The notes: generated by a model from the letters alone, not told the origin. 64,000 bases of DNA from JAICMB01 sp035295125 (GCA_035295125.1 DATGJP010000067.1:62001-126000); one strand, 5' to 3'. Shown: positions 1 through 8,677, counted from the stretch's first letter. Numbers and translations are program-made.

Positions 1-54
1 GTGCGGATCGGATTTAAGCTGATGAGTGATTTGTTTCGGCGCCGTGTCTTGTAA
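1..54 (+). CDS. possible 3' end of a gene entering from the left
   Basis: Frame 1 is open from the first base to a TAA at 52-54 and gives 17 residues ending in FRRRVL. It would converge on the response regulator gene on the other strand, with 21 bases between the two stops. Seventeen residues are too few to identify a family. Chance openness in high-GC DNA is an equally good explanation. Confidence 0.2.
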   Translation: MRIGFKLMSDLFRRRVL

Positions 55-75
55 GGGCCAACGTTGAAATCCCGA

Positions 76-837
76 TTACCAGCCGAGGCGCTCACGCAAC
101 CCGGTTGCGTAACGGCGGCTGATTTCGATGCTCTGGCCATTCGCCAGACGCGCGGTGGCGCCGCCTTTGAGGATCGGTTCCAGTTCCACAAGGTGATTCA
201 GATTGACGATGGTCTGCTTATGAACGCGGGCGAAACGCTGCGGATCGAGACGCGATTCCAGGTCGCGAAGCGTGTAATTCACCAGCATCCGGCCATCGGC
301 CAACAGTGCAAAAACGAGTTCGTCGTCGGCCACGAAGGCCTGGACTTTATCGAGTGTCAGCAAGAACACCTTTTGACCGCGGTGCCCCACGATTCGCTCC
401 AGAAGCGGTTTCGGTTTGTTGGCGAGCGCTGCTGTGAGCCGCTCGATCGCATCGATCGTCACTTGCGCGCCGGCCTTCGCATGCAGCAATGCCCCCACTT
501 TGGTGAGGCTTTTTTCGAGGCGCTCGCGCGAAACCGGTTTGAGCAGGTAATCGACGGCACTCACCTCGAACGCCTCCAGCGCGTACTGGTCGTAAGAAGT
601 GACGAAGACGATCATCGGCGCATCAGTCGTTCGAAGTTCGCGAACCAGCTCCAGCCCGCTGAGCAGCGGCATCTGTATGTCCAGCAAAACCAGGGCGGGC
701 TTGAACGACGAAATCGCTTCCAGAGCGTCCACGCCGTTTTCCGCTTCGCCGCAGATCTCCACGCCGCCGATCTCTTCAAGAAGACGCCGCAAACGCCGGC
801 GTGCCGGCTCTTCGTCGTCAACGATGAGGACTCGCAT
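76..837 (-). CDS. LytTR-family response regulator
   Basis: This is a DNA-binding response regulator of 253 residues. The receiver domain covers about residues 1-118, with an acidic DDE cluster at 7-9, the phospho-acceptor Asp53 in LLDIQMP, and the conserved Lys in the LLKP motif. A LytTR DNA-binding domain covers about 148-253 and contains the typical FARVHK segment. The ATG at 837 is chosen because the receiver beta strand MRVLIVDD starts there; a longer frame exists upstream but would run deep inside the kinase gene. The start overlaps the last 20 bases of the histidine kinase gene, so the two are probably translationally coupled. The target promoters are not visible here. Confidence 0.93.
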   Translation of the reverse strand: MRVLIVDDEEPARRRLRRLLEEIGGVEICGEAENGVDALEAISSFKPALVLLDIQMPLLSGLELVRELRTTDAPMIVFVTSYDQYALEAFEVSAVDYLLKPVSRERLEKSLTKVGALLHAKAGAQVTIDAIERLTAALANKPKPLLERIVGHRGQKVFLLTLDKVQAFVADDELVFALLADGRMLVNYTLRDLESRLDPQRFARVHKQTIVNLNHLVELEPILKGGATARLANGQSIEISRRYATGLRERLGW

Positions 838-2887
838 AATCGCTTTCCGTGCTTTGGGCTTTGGCAGTGATGTCGAAGCTGACCGAGGTTCCTTCGCGAG
901 GCGCCGTGCGCAGTGTGAAATGATGCGGTCCCGAAAGCTTCTCGATGCGTTCCCGCACGTTGGCCAGGCCGATTCCATTGCGTACGCCGCCGGGTTCGAA
1001 ACCCTTCCCGTCGTCCTCAACCACGACGTTAATCATGCCGTCGTAGAGCCGCGCGCGAACGGTCAGAGAACCGCCCAGGGGGCGCGGTGCAATGCCATGC
1101 TTCACCGAGTTTTCGATCAACGGTTGAATCAGCATCGGCGGAATCAGGTAATCTTCGAGCTCGCCCGGCACGTCGATGGTGTAACGCAGCTTGGCGCCGA
1201 ACCGCGCGCGCTCGATCTCCAGGTAGGAGCGAACGAACGCGATCTCATCGCCGAGGCGCACTTCTTCACGATGGCTTGCGTCCAGCGCGAAACGGAACAT
1301 CTCGGCGAGCGCCACAACCAGTTCTTCGGCGACCTTCGCGTCGTGACGGGTCAGGTCGGCCAGAGTATTGAGGGCGTTAAACAGAAAGTGCGGGTTGATC
1401 TGCGCCCGGAGCGCCTTCAATTCCGAGCGGGCAGCGAGTTCGCGAAGCTGCACCTCATTCTGCTGCCGGTCTTTCAGCTCGCGCTGGCGCTCAATATTGT
1501 CGAACATGGCGCCGGCGATCCCAGCAACGGCTTTGATGAATTCCAGGTCCTCGCTGCGATACGGCTGATTGCGGTTCCGCTTTCCAAACTCCAATTGGCC
1601 CCGCCCGAGCGGAACGGCGGTTACTGCGGCTGGTTCCCCGGCCGCTTCGCCGGCTTTGCGGAAGCGAACGAAATCGGCGGCTAACGCATCCCGGAGTTTG
1701 GCCGTCACGTATTCGATCAGCGGACCGGTCTCCACAAAACGGGTCGCTTCGCTCCCGATATTCCTCAGCAGTCCGCCATAATCCGGACGGCGGAAGATAT
1801 AGCGATCCATGGCGCGTTCCAGCCCCCGATACAGGAGCATCCAGAGCCCCACGAAGCCGACCACTCCGCCCCATATAACTCCCGACTGCACGCCGGTAAG
1901 GTGCTGGAGGCGGAACAAGGCTGTGAAATAGACGAGAGAAGTTGCAAACAGCGCACATATGACGACCCCACGCTTCATCAGAACGTCGAAAAACAGAAAC
2001 TGGGTCTTGTAATAGACCAGCGGAAGCATGGCGAACGCCAGGATGAGCCGGAGACCGAATTGCCAAATGTCGTGGAACAGCGGGTTCTGGAGCCGCGAAC
2101 TTTCGCTCAGACCAAACAACATGACGGCGGGTATGTACCAAACCAGGAGCACTACGAACGCCTTCAACTCGGCGGTGTAATCTTCGCTGGTGCTCGGCTC
2201 CGCTTTCTGAACTTCGGGCAGGATCGAGAGCTCCTTCCAGTGTTGTACCCGGTCAACGTCATAGAAGGCGAACCAATGGAAGAAACGAGGGAGCTCTTTC
2301 TTCTTGTCCTCCGGCAGGCGGCGTTCCACTTCGCGCAGTACGATCGCCTGAAGAGCCGGCCAGAAACCGGTAAACAAACCCATCACGAAGGAGCTTGAGA
2401 AGCCGGAAGTAAGCAGCGAGCGGCTGTTCCAGGCTGAGGGATCGTCGAGCGAGTGGGAAAGCCGGATGACGATAAGAGTCATACCGGCGACGGATAGCGC
2501 GTAGTATGGCACGGCGAAACAGAGGAAGTTGAGCGTCCTCTCGCGCAAAGCCAGGAATACCGGGGGAGCATCGGCCCTGTCACTGCTCACCCGCAGGTAA
2601 GTTAAGCCGAGGAACTGCGTGAACAAGCCGATGAGTAGGGCGCTGGTGAATAAGGCGGCTGCCGTCAGAATGTAGTGGGTTCGCGGGCCGATCACCTGAA
2701 GCGAGTAAAACAGCCAATCGCCGAATCCCCAAAACCCCAGTTGTAAAGAAAGCCCGGCACAGATGCCGAGCAGTGTCCATACCTCGGCGTCCCGTTTGGC
2801 CCTGCGCAGGATGGCCAAAAAAAGACTTGCCGCAAGAACCGCTCCCAGGATAAGCACCACGGGAGAGATCGTATCCATGAGGTTCAT
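818..2887 (-). CDS. LytS-type membrane sensor histidine kinase
   Basis: This 689-residue kinase is the partner of the LytTR regulator that overlaps its 3' end. The N-terminal 380 residues hold roughly ten hydrophobic segments, starting with residues 8-25. A GAF-like linker follows at about 390-460. The His_kinase domain has the phospho-acceptor His500 in the NPHFLFN motif typical of the LytS/YehU class. The ATPase domain shows the N box (LIENSVKHG), the DDGKGF G1 box and a GIGLANVRERI G2 box. The ligand sensed by the membrane part is unknown; the many membrane segments suggest a membrane-borne or hydrophobic cue. The long cytoplasmic insert at about 200-240 is not one I recognise. Confidence 0.9.
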   Translation of the reverse strand: MNLMDTISPVVLILGAVLAASLFLAILRRAKRDAEVWTLLGICAGLSLQLGFWGFGDWLFYSLQVIGPRTHYILTAAALFTSALLIGLFTQFLGLTYLRVSSDRADAPPVFLALRERTLNFLCFAVPYYALSVAGMTLIVIRLSHSLDDPSAWNSRSLLTSGFSSSFVMGLFTGFWPALQAIVLREVERRLPEDKKKELPRFFHWFAFYDVDRVQHWKELSILPEVQKAEPSTSEDYTAELKAFVVLLVWYIPAVMLFGLSESSRLQNPLFHDIWQFGLRLILAFAMLPLVYYKTQFLFFDVLMKRGVVICALFATSLVYFTALFRLQHLTGVQSGVIWGGVVGFVGLWMLLYRGLERAMDRYIFRRPDYGGLLRNIGSEATRFVETGPLIEYVTAKLRDALAADFVRFRKAGEAAGEPAAVTAVPLGRGQLEFGKRNRNQPYRSEDLEFIKAVAGIAGAMFDNIERQRELKDRQQNEVQLRELAARSELKALRAQINPHFLFNALNTLADLTRHDAKVAEELVVALAEMFRFALDASHREEVRLGDEIAFVRSYLEIERARFGAKLRYTIDVPGELEDYLIPPMLIQPLIENSVKHGIAPRPLGGSLTVRARLYDGMINVVVEDDGKGFEPGGVRNGIGLANVRERIEKLSGPHHFTLRTAPREGTSVSFDITAKAQSTESDYASPHR

Positions 2888-2984
2888 ATTACGTCCCCTT
2901 TCTTCATGGCTGAAGTATGGGGGAGAAACGCATGCTGTTCGACGAAAAACCGGGTATCCGGCGAATCCGGCCCGGTAACCGGAG

Positions 2985-4907
2985 TTATGTGTTCAACTGA
3001 ATCGTTTCGGAGACCTCCTCCCACTCCTTCAACAGGAGAGCGAGGTGGGAGCGGCGCTCGTCCAGCAGCGTGGATGTGCGCACGGTTTCTTCCGCGCTGA
3101 CGAAGTTTCCCAATTCTCCTTCCAGGTGCGTGATTTCGGCTTCGATCCCGGCGATTTCTTCTTCGAGCTCCCGGGCGCGATCCTTCATCCGCTGGAGCTT
3201 AATCGGGTTCAGCCGTTTCGCCGGCGGTATCGCGGCAGCCGGCTCCGGCGAGGACTCCTCGGCCGGCGCGGGTTGGCCGTTCATCGACAGCGACAAGTCG
3301 ACCGGCTTGCCTTCCTTGCGCCAGAGGTAATCCTCGTAGTTTCCGGGGAAAACATGAACCTCTCCGCCGCCGATCTCGAAAATGCGCGTCGCGAGCTTAT
3401 CGATGAAGTAACGGTCGTGCGAGACAAAAACGACAGTGCCATTGAAGTCCTGAAGGGCGTCGAGCAGGACGTCCTTTGCGCGCATGTCGAGGTGATTGGT
3501 AGGCTCGTCGAGCAGCAGGAAATTCGAAGGGTGCAGCAGCATGCGGGCGAGTGCGTAACGATTGCGCTCGCCTCCGGAAAGCACGCCGATGCGCTTAAAC
3601 ACATCGTCTTCGGAGAAAAGGAAACACCCCAGCAGGTTGCGGAGCTCCGTGGTTGTCCGCGGCGCGACACCGGCAAGGTCGTCGAGCATACGTGCTTCCG
3701 GGTCCAGTTCCTTATATTGGTCTTGCGCGAAGTAATCCGGTTGGGCATTGTGGCCGAGCCGGTATTCGCCGGTTGTCAGAGGCTCACGGCCCGCGAGCAG
3801 CTTGATGAGCGTCGATTTCCCAGCGCCGTTGACACCGACAAGCGCGATGCGGTCGCCACGCTCAATCATGAAATTTACGCCACTGAACACCAGCTTCTCG
3901 CCGTAGCTCTTGGAAACGTTCTGGAACTCGGTGACCACGCGGCCGCTCGGCTTGGGCTGGGGGAAAGAGAAATGGATTGTTTTCTCTTCGGGAGGAATCT
4001 CGATGCGCTCGATCTTCTCCAGCTCTTTGATGCGGCTCTGCACCTGTTTCGCCTTCGTGGCCTGGTATCGAAAGCGGCTAATGAACGCCTCGAGCTGCTC
4101 AATCTTGTCGCGCTGGTTCTTGTAGGCGGCCTCGAGTTGCGTCTTGCGCTCGTTGCGCTGCGTAATATAGCTTTCATAATTCCCGCTATAAAAGTGAATA
4201 TTCTTATTCCAGATCTCCACAATCTTCTCGACCGTGACATCGAGAAAGTAGCGGTCATGCGAGATCAGGACGAAAGCGTAAGGATAAGAGACCAGGTATT
4301 CTTCAAGCCAATTGCGCGCTTCGAGGTCGAGGTGATTGGTAGGTTCGTCGAGGAGCAGTAGATTGGGTTGTTCGAGGAGTAGCTTGGCGAGTGCGATACG
4401 CATTTGCCAGCCGCCTGAGAATTCTTCGGTCCGGCGTTGCCAGTCTGAACTGGGGAAGCCTAGCCCGGAGAGGACCGCGCCGACCTGCGCTTCTAAGGCG
4501 TAGCCGTCACGGCCCGCGAACTCGGTCTGGATGCGGTGGAAACGATCCGCGACGTCCTGATAGACGGAGCTGGAGGGATCCAGATCCGACATGCGCCGGG
4601 TGAGTTCCTCCATCTCCGTCTCCATCGCCCGCAGGTCGGCAAAAACCGACATGCATTCGGCGAATACGCTACGGCCGGACAGAGTGAGGCCGTCCTGTGG
4701 CAGGTAGCCGGCGGTAATCCCCTTGGTTTGGGTGAGAGCACCATAATCGAGGGACTCGCTTCCCGCCAGCACCTTAAGTAGCGTGGACTTGCCGGTGCCG
4801 TTTGCACCAACAAGACCCGCGCGTTCGCGATTCGTGATGAGCCAGTTAACGTCCTTAAAGAGCAGCTTTGGGCCGAAACGTTTTCCAGCCGATGAAAGTT
4901 GGATCAA
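2985..4907 (-). CDS. ABC-F family ATPase
   Basis: This soluble protein of 640 residues has two ABC domains and no membrane segments. The first has Walker A GANGTGKST at 34-42, signature FSGGW at 163-167, and Walker B followed by DEPTNHLD at 187-194. The second has Walker A GVNGAGKST at 358-366, signature LSGGE and another DEPTNHLD. The ABC-F interdomain linker (about 244-310) is charged and helical, and a C-terminal coiled coil covers about 575-635. Known ABC-F proteins act on ribosomes, in translation or antibiotic protection; which subgroup this one belongs to (Uup-, YheS- or EttA-like) cannot be fixed by eye. It lies alone between the kinase pair and the pilin gene. Confidence 0.93.
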   Translation of the reverse strand: MIQLSSAGKRFGPKLLFKDVNWLITNRERAGLVGANGTGKSTLLKVLAGSESLDYGALTQTKGITAGYLPQDGLTLSGRSVFAECMSVFADLRAMETEMEELTRRMSDLDPSSSVYQDVADRFHRIQTEFAGRDGYALEAQVGAVLSGLGFPSSDWQRRTEEFSGGWQMRIALAKLLLEQPNLLLLDEPTNHLDLEARNWLEEYLVSYPYAFVLISHDRYFLDVTVEKIVEIWNKNIHFYSGNYESYITQRNERKTQLEAAYKNQRDKIEQLEAFISRFRYQATKAKQVQSRIKELEKIERIEIPPEEKTIHFSFPQPKPSGRVVTEFQNVSKSYGEKLVFSGVNFMIERGDRIALVGVNGAGKSTLIKLLAGREPLTTGEYRLGHNAQPDYFAQDQYKELDPEARMLDDLAGVAPRTTTELRNLLGCFLFSEDDVFKRIGVLSGGERNRYALARMLLHPSNFLLLDEPTNHLDMRAKDVLLDALQDFNGTVVFVSHDRYFIDKLATRIFEIGGGEVHVFPGNYEDYLWRKEGKPVDLSLSMNGQPAPAEESSPEPAAAIPPAKRLNPIKLQRMKDRARELEEEIAGIEAEITHLEGELGNFVSAEETVRTSTLLDERRSHLALLLKEWEEVSETIQLNT

Positions 4908-4933
4908 CTTTCATTTTCGCAAGTTTCTGTTCG

Positions 4934-5134
4934 TTAGCTGCCCTGATTCGAAGCGTTGGTCATCACAGACGCGATTTGACTGAATACCGTACTGATACTC
5001 GTGGCGACACCAGGCATGATGGCGCCAGCAGCTACCGCGACAAAACCTGCCATTAGGGCGTACTCAATAAGGTCTTGGCCCTTAGTATCTTTCCAAACCA
5101 GGCATTGCAAAACTGCTCTTTGCAAGTGTTTCAT
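4934..5134 (-). CDS. Flp/Fap-type pilin, type IVb
   Basis: A 66-residue prepilin. A short basic leader ends in Lys-Gly (residues 18-19), followed by the QDLIEYALM segment, which matches the Flp pilin cleavage site with its conserved Glu and Tyr, and then a hydrophobic helix to about residue 45. Prepilin peptidase would cut after the Gly. Flp pilins are the fibre subunits of Tad pili. No other tad gene (cpaB, rcpA, tadA, tadB, tadC) lies in the window, so the assembly machinery must be elsewhere if the pilin is used. No clear Shine-Dalgarno sequence precedes the ATG. Confidence 0.88.
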   Translation of the reverse strand: MKHLQRAVLQCLVWKDTKGQDLIEYALMAGFVAVAAGAIMPGVATSISTVFSQIASVMTNASNQGS

Positions 5135-5219
5135 GAATGCAAGATCGTCGTGTATTTACCGCATCTTTAGCATGAAAGTCTACCGAGCTTATTCTAGGGC
5201 AGAGCCCTTAATTGGTAAC

Positions 5220-5249
5220 CTGACGAACTGTTTTCGTGTGATCTAGAAT
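5220..5249 (+). promoter_or_regulatory. possible promoter for the small membrane ORF
   Basis: CTGACG (5220-5225) and TAGAAT (5244-5249) are 18 bases apart and resemble sigma-70 -35 and -10 boxes. They lie just before the 57-codon ORF at 5258, whose transcript would have almost no leader. Single weak promoter matches like this arise often by chance. Confidence 0.22.
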
Positions 5250-5257
5250 AAACCCAT

Positions 5258-5431
5258 ATGGAACGTGCATCTTCCGGGTTAATCCTATGGCTTGTCTGGA
5301 TGACCTTGATGGTTGTCGTGGGGGCGCTCAAGTATAAAGGTATCAATGCGTTGCCGTACTTTCTGGCTGCCGATGCCGCTGTAGGGTCCTTCGGGGGCAT
5401 GATCGTGGTGAGGAAACTGAAGCGCCATTGA
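5258..5431 (+). CDS. small membrane protein, 57 residues
   Basis: An ATG at 5258 opens a 57-residue frame ending in TGA at 5429-5431. It reads as a short N-terminus, a hydrophobic helix (about residues 7-23, from GLILWLVW onward), a short polar turn with KYKG, a second weakly hydrophobic stretch (about 33-51) and a basic tail ending in KRH. Two short membrane segments are therefore likely. It is on the same strand as, and just ahead of, the 28-codon ORF and the glycerophosphodiesterase gene. I do not recognise the family. No convincing Shine-Dalgarno sequence precedes the ATG, which lowers confidence. Confidence 0.5.
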   Translation: MERASSGLILWLVWMTLMVVVGALKYKGINALPYFLAADAAVGSFGGMIVVRKLKRH

Positions 5432-5455
5432 TCTCACGCACTTTGGAATGGAACA

Positions 5456-5542
5456 ATGGATATTGACCTGGGTCTTTCCCTGGCGATCACTCTCGTTGCT
5501 CTTTTGACTGCAATAACCCTGGCGCTTCGTTTGTGGCTTTAA
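5456..5542 (+). CDS. possible 28-residue membrane microprotein
   Basis: An ATG at 5456 starts a 28-residue frame. It begins MDIDLG, runs through an almost wholly hydrophobic helix, and ends in RLWL and a TAA at 5540-5542. The stop overlaps the GTG start of the glycerophosphodiesterase gene by 10 bases, an arrangement that suggests translational coupling. A GGA element lies a few bases upstream. It could be a real single-helix protein or only a leader peptide. It is too short to judge from sequence statistics alone. Confidence 0.33.
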   Translation: MDIDLGLSLAITLVALLTAITLALRLWL

Positions 5543-6240
5543 AGCGTATTCCAGTCCACGGTCACCGCGGGGCTCGCTCGATCCTGCCGGAGAATACGTT
5601 GCGCGGTTTTCAGTACGCCCTGGATATCGGTGCTGATTTTATCGAAATGGACGTGGCGGTCACAAAAGACGGTGTTTTGGTAGTCTCTCACGATCCGGAG
5701 CGCCTGAAGGATGGGGAACAGATCGTCATTCGTGAGATGACCTTCGAGCGATTGCGTTCCTGGGACAACACCATCCCGACCTTAGACGAGGTACTGGCCC
5801 TGAACGGCGGCTTCAACATCGAATTGAAGAGCTTTCCCAGTGCGCCGCAGTATACGCCGGGGCCGGAGGAGTTTGCGCGGCTCACTTGCGAGGTGATTCG
5901 TCGCCATGATGTCGCGTCGCACTGCATCGTCCAATCGTTCGATTTCCGTGTGCTGCATGCGATCGGGAGGATCGCACCCGGGCTGAAGCGGTCCGCGCTG
6001 TGGGAGGGAACACCCCGCGATTTTCGGGATATTGCGTCGGAAGCTGGAACCACAATGGTCAGCCCTCACTTCAGGCTGACAGGCGCCGAAGAGGTTGAGC
6101 GCGCACATGCCGCCGGAATCGAAGTGCTTACCTGGACACCCAACGCCCCGGAGGAATGGTCGCGGCTGGCGGCAGCGGGTGTGGATGGCATTATCACCGA
6201 TGATCCGGCGGGTTTGATCGGGTTCTTACACAGCCAATAG
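5533..6240 (+). CDS. glycerophosphodiester phosphodiesterase
   Basis: A 235-residue GDPD-family enzyme that hydrolyses glycerophosphodiesters to sn-glycerol 3-phosphate and an alcohol. The N-terminus has the HGHRGAR motif with the general acid/base His, PENT, and the metal ligands in EMDV, followed by VSHDP with the second catalytic His. The ELKS motif contributes another metal-binding Glu. The length is normal for small bacterial GDPDs. No signal peptide is seen, so it should act in the cytoplasm. The start is a GTG at 5533, inside the tail of the 28-codon ORF. The TIM-barrel end is intact, with the DG(I)ITDDP motif near the C-terminus. Confidence 0.93.
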   Translation: MALKRIPVHGHRGARSILPENTLRGFQYALDIGADFIEMDVAVTKDGVLVVSHDPERLKDGEQIVIREMTFERLRSWDNTIPTLDEVLALNGGFNIELKSFPSAPQYTPGPEEFARLTCEVIRRHDVASHCIVQSFDFRVLHAIGRIAPGLKRSALWEGTPRDFRDIASEAGTTMVSPHFRLTGAEEVERAHAAGIEVLTWTPNAPEEWSRLAAAGVDGIITDDPAGLIGFLHSQ

Positions 6241-6320
6241 CACACATGAGCGTACTTTATCGATTCCCCCATATGCCGGCAGTGACGTCCTGCTGTTTGG
6301 GACAATAAAATTACATTCAA

Positions 6321-7448
6321 TTGAACGAAGCAACCAGTAAGGCAACGCAGCGATTGGTTTCTCTCGATGCGTTCCGAGGCGCGACGATTGCCCTCATGGT
6401 GGTGGTGAACAACGCGGGCAGCGGGCGGGATTCTTACCTGCCGCTGAGGCACGCCGAGTGGCACGGGTGGACTCTCACCGACACCGTATTCCCCTCGTTT
6501 TTGTGGATCGTCGGTGTGGCGATTACGCTTTCGCTGGGCAAGCAACTCGCAGTCGGCGTTCCGCGCGGCAAGATCCTGGCGAAGGTGCTGCGGCGCGCTG
6601 CGATTCTCTTTGTTCTCGGGCTGGCGGTTTACGCGTTTCCCGATTTCAGTCTCGGCACGCAGCGAATCATGGGTGTCCTGCAGAGGATCGCCATTTGTTA
6701 TCTCGCTGCGTCAGCGATTTTCCTGTTTACCGGCGTTCGCGGGCAAATTCTGTGGATCGCCGGACTGCTCGCGGCGTATTGGGCCATGATGACCTTCATC
6801 CCCGTGCCCGGATTCGGCGCGGGCCATCTCGACGTTGAGGGCAACTTTGCGCATTACGTGGATCGGCTGGTGCTGGGCGCTCACAACTACGCGTCAACGA
6901 AGACCTGGGACCCGGAGGGCGTCATCAGCACCTTGCCTTCGATTGCGACCGCTCTGCTGGGCATTATGGCAGGCCATATCCTGCGTCTGCGGCGCGGCTT
7001 GCGGGATCGGCTCCTGTGGCTCGCGCTTGCAGGGGCAGCGCTCGTAGCCGCCGGCCTGATATGGAACATCTGGCTGCCGATAAACAAGAAGCTTTGGACG
7101 GACTCATTCAGCTTGTTCATGGCGGGGCTGGATTTCGTCGCATTCGCGGCCTTTGCCTGGTTGGTGGACGAACTCGGCTGGCATAAGCCTGTCAGGCCGC
7201 TGGTCATTCTCGGGATGAACGCGATCGCGGTGTATTTGGCCTCGGAGTTTCTCGCCGAGTTCCTGGATGCAGTGCACTGGACGTCGGGCGGGAACCCGGT
7301 GTCGTTACAGAGCCATATTTACCAGACATGGTTCGCTCCGCTCGCATCACCGGCGAACGCTTCGCTGCTCTACTCGGTGACTTACACTCTGTTGATGCTG
7401 GCGATCGCTTACGTCATGTACCGCCGCGGTTGGTTTCTCAAGGTGTAA
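6321..7448 (+). CDS. HGSNAT/NagX-like multi-pass membrane acyltransferase (COG4299)
   Basis: This 375-residue membrane protein has about ten hydrophobic segments. It opens with RLVSLDAFRG and then a helix containing the VVVNNAG stretch, a signature of the heparan-alpha-glucosaminide N-acetyltransferase-like family (COG4299, DUF5009/DUF1624). The family transfers acetyl groups across a membrane to amino-sugar acceptors; the substrate here is unknown. The first loop holds WHGWTLTD, where the family has its functional His. The start is a TTG at 6321, the first usable codon before the conserved motif. Its 3' end overlaps the convergent HTH-citrate synthase gene by 11 bases. Confidence 0.85.
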   Translation: MNEATSKATQRLVSLDAFRGATIALMVVVNNAGSGRDSYLPLRHAEWHGWTLTDTVFPSFLWIVGVAITLSLGKQLAVGVPRGKILAKVLRRAAILFVLGLAVYAFPDFSLGTQRIMGVLQRIAICYLAASAIFLFTGVRGQILWIAGLLAAYWAMMTFIPVPGFGAGHLDVEGNFAHYVDRLVLGAHNYASTKTWDPEGVISTLPSIATALLGIMAGHILRLRRGLRDRLLWLALAGAALVAAGLIWNIWLPINKKLWTDSFSLFMAGLDFVAFAAFAWLVDELGWHKPVRPLVILGMNAIAVYLASEFLAEFLDAVHWTSGGNPVSLQSHIYQTWFAPLASPANASLLYSVTYTLLMLAIAYVMYRRGWFLKV

Positions 7449-8622
7449 TAGGCGGTCCGGTGTAGCGGGCACGGGGCCGGATGAGGTCGCCTGCGGCGTA
7501 CTGTTCAATGGCGTGCGCGATCCAGCCGGTTGAACGGCCGAGAGCGAACAGGATCAGCGGTGCGTGCTCCGGCAGCTTGTAAGCTCGCGCCATCGCGACC
7601 AGGGCGAAGTCAACTGTGGGATGCTCTTCGAGCAGATCCAACCCGGCCTTTGTCAAGCTTCGCGTGAGGCGCCATTCCACGTTGTTTCCGCTGTGCTCCG
7701 CGAGGTGCATTAGCAGGGCCGCACGAGGGTCGCCTTGCGGATAGAGCCGGTGGCCGAATCCGGCAATTGGTTCACCGCGGCGGAGCCGGCTTGCGATAGT
7801 TGCGCGAGCGCGACGCGGCGCCCCTGCCTCAGCAAACAACGATGCGACGCGTTGCGTCATTCCGCCGTGTTTGCTCCCCTTGAGGGTAGCCAGAGCCGCC
7901 GAAACGACATCATACGGGGGAGCGCCCGCGGAGGCAGTACAACGAGCGGTGAACGCGGATACGTTCAATTCATGGTCGGCGCACAGAACGAGCGCGGCTC
8001 GAATGGCTTGGCCTGCGGCCGCGTTCCCCCGCGCCCAGGCCGCCTGCAGCGCGAGGTGGGCCGGAGCAGCCGAGTCGCGCCCCGCGGCCAGCGACGTCAG
8101 CAGCCGCAGGATGCGAGACCCGGTGTTAGCAACGGAGGTTGGACGCAGATCGTAGGACGACAGGTCAGCCGCGGCCGCGATCGGCAGCGCCGCCTGCATA
8201 AGAGTGAAAGCGTCTTTGGTGCAGGCACGCAGGTGGGTCAGAAGATTGCCGGGGAGTGGGCTGGCATGCGCCGGGAGCTGTTCGACATTCCAAAGCAAGC
8301 ACGCCGTTTCCTCCAGCGAGGCGGTCTTTGCCAGCTCAATGGCATCGCGGCCGCGATAGTAGAGTCTCCCGTCGTGAATGCATGTAATGCCGGAATCCAG
8401 CACAGGGCTGCCCCAGTTCAGCCCCCGCGCGGCAGCCTTGGCCGGATCGCGGCGCGCCTCCTTCCGCTCGCGCAACCGCTCGATATCCTCCCGCGCGTAA
8501 CGGTGTTCCTTAGGCTGGCCGGGGACAGGTTCAGACCGTAGCTGTCCACGGCTCTTGTAGGCGTAAAGAGTCGCCTTTGTGATCCCGAGCGCATCCGCTG
8601 CCTTCTGGGCAGTCAAATACAT
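7438..8622 (-). CDS. citrate synthase fused to an N-terminal MerR-like HTH
   Basis: This 394-residue protein has two parts. Residues 1-52 form a helix-turn-helix: a MYLTAQKAADALG helix, an ITKATLYAYKSRG recognition helix, and a wing with HRYAREDIERL. Residues 70-394 are a citrate synthase fold with His217 in ADHELN, the catalytic His252 (GSKHGG) and His291 (GFGHRLY), and Asp338 (TVDF), so the catalytic triad looks complete. It faces the second citrate synthase gene across 55 bases that contain a palindrome. HTH-citrate synthase fusions are known in databases. Whether this one is an enzyme, a citrate- or acyl-CoA-sensing regulator or both is unknown. An autoregulated pair is a reasonable inference. 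Confidence 0.88.
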   Translation of the reverse strand: MYLTAQKAADALGITKATLYAYKSRGQLRSEPVPGQPKEHRYAREDIERLRERKEARRDPAKAAARGLNWGSPVLDSGITCIHDGRLYYRGRDAIELAKTASLEETACLLWNVEQLPAHASPLPGNLLTHLRACTKDAFTLMQAALPIAAAADLSSYDLRPTSVANTGSRILRLLTSLAAGRDSAAPAHLALQAAWARGNAAAGQAIRAALVLCADHELNVSAFTARCTASAGAPPYDVVSAALATLKGSKHGGMTQRVASLFAEAGAPRRARATIASRLRRGEPIAGFGHRLYPQGDPRAALLMHLAEHSGNNVEWRLTRSLTKAGLDLLEEHPTVDFALVAMARAYKLPEHAPLILFALGRSTGWIAHAIEQYAAGDLIRPRARYTGPPITP

Positions 8623-8627
8623 ATTAC

Positions 8628-8645
8628 ATTGATTCTACAATCAAT
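8628..8645. promoter_or_regulatory. perfect 7-base inverted repeat between the citrate synthase genes
   Basis: ATTGATT (8628-8634) and AATCAAT (8639-8645) are exact inverted repeats around a CTAC centre. The site is 6 bases from the start of the HTH-citrate synthase gene and one base before the TTGACA box for the opposite gene. A bound dimer would sit over both promoters. The HTH fusion is the obvious candidate binder, by analogy with divergent regulator-target pairs; this is inference. Confidence 0.55.
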
Positions 8646-8646
8646 A

Positions 8647-8676
8647 TTGACAATCTGAAAACATCCGTTCGAATAA
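8647..8676 (+). promoter_or_regulatory. likely promoter of the second citrate synthase gene
   Basis: A perfect -35 consensus TTGACA (8647-8652) is followed after 18 bases by GAATAA (8671-8676), a weak -10. Transcription would begin within a few bases of the GTG at 8678 or the ATG at 8684, so the mRNA would be nearly leaderless. The adjacent palindrome (8628-8645) could be its operator. Confidence 0.45.
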
Positions 8677-8677
8677 T

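Noticed and set aside
599..1684. 361-codon open frame opposite the two-component genes
   Set aside because: It covers the ends of two well-supported genes and has no fold-like features.
3045..4361. 438-codon open frame antisense to the ABC-F gene
   Set aside because: It mirrors a strongly conserved ATPase gene on the other strand and shows no known motif; typical high-GC shadow frame.
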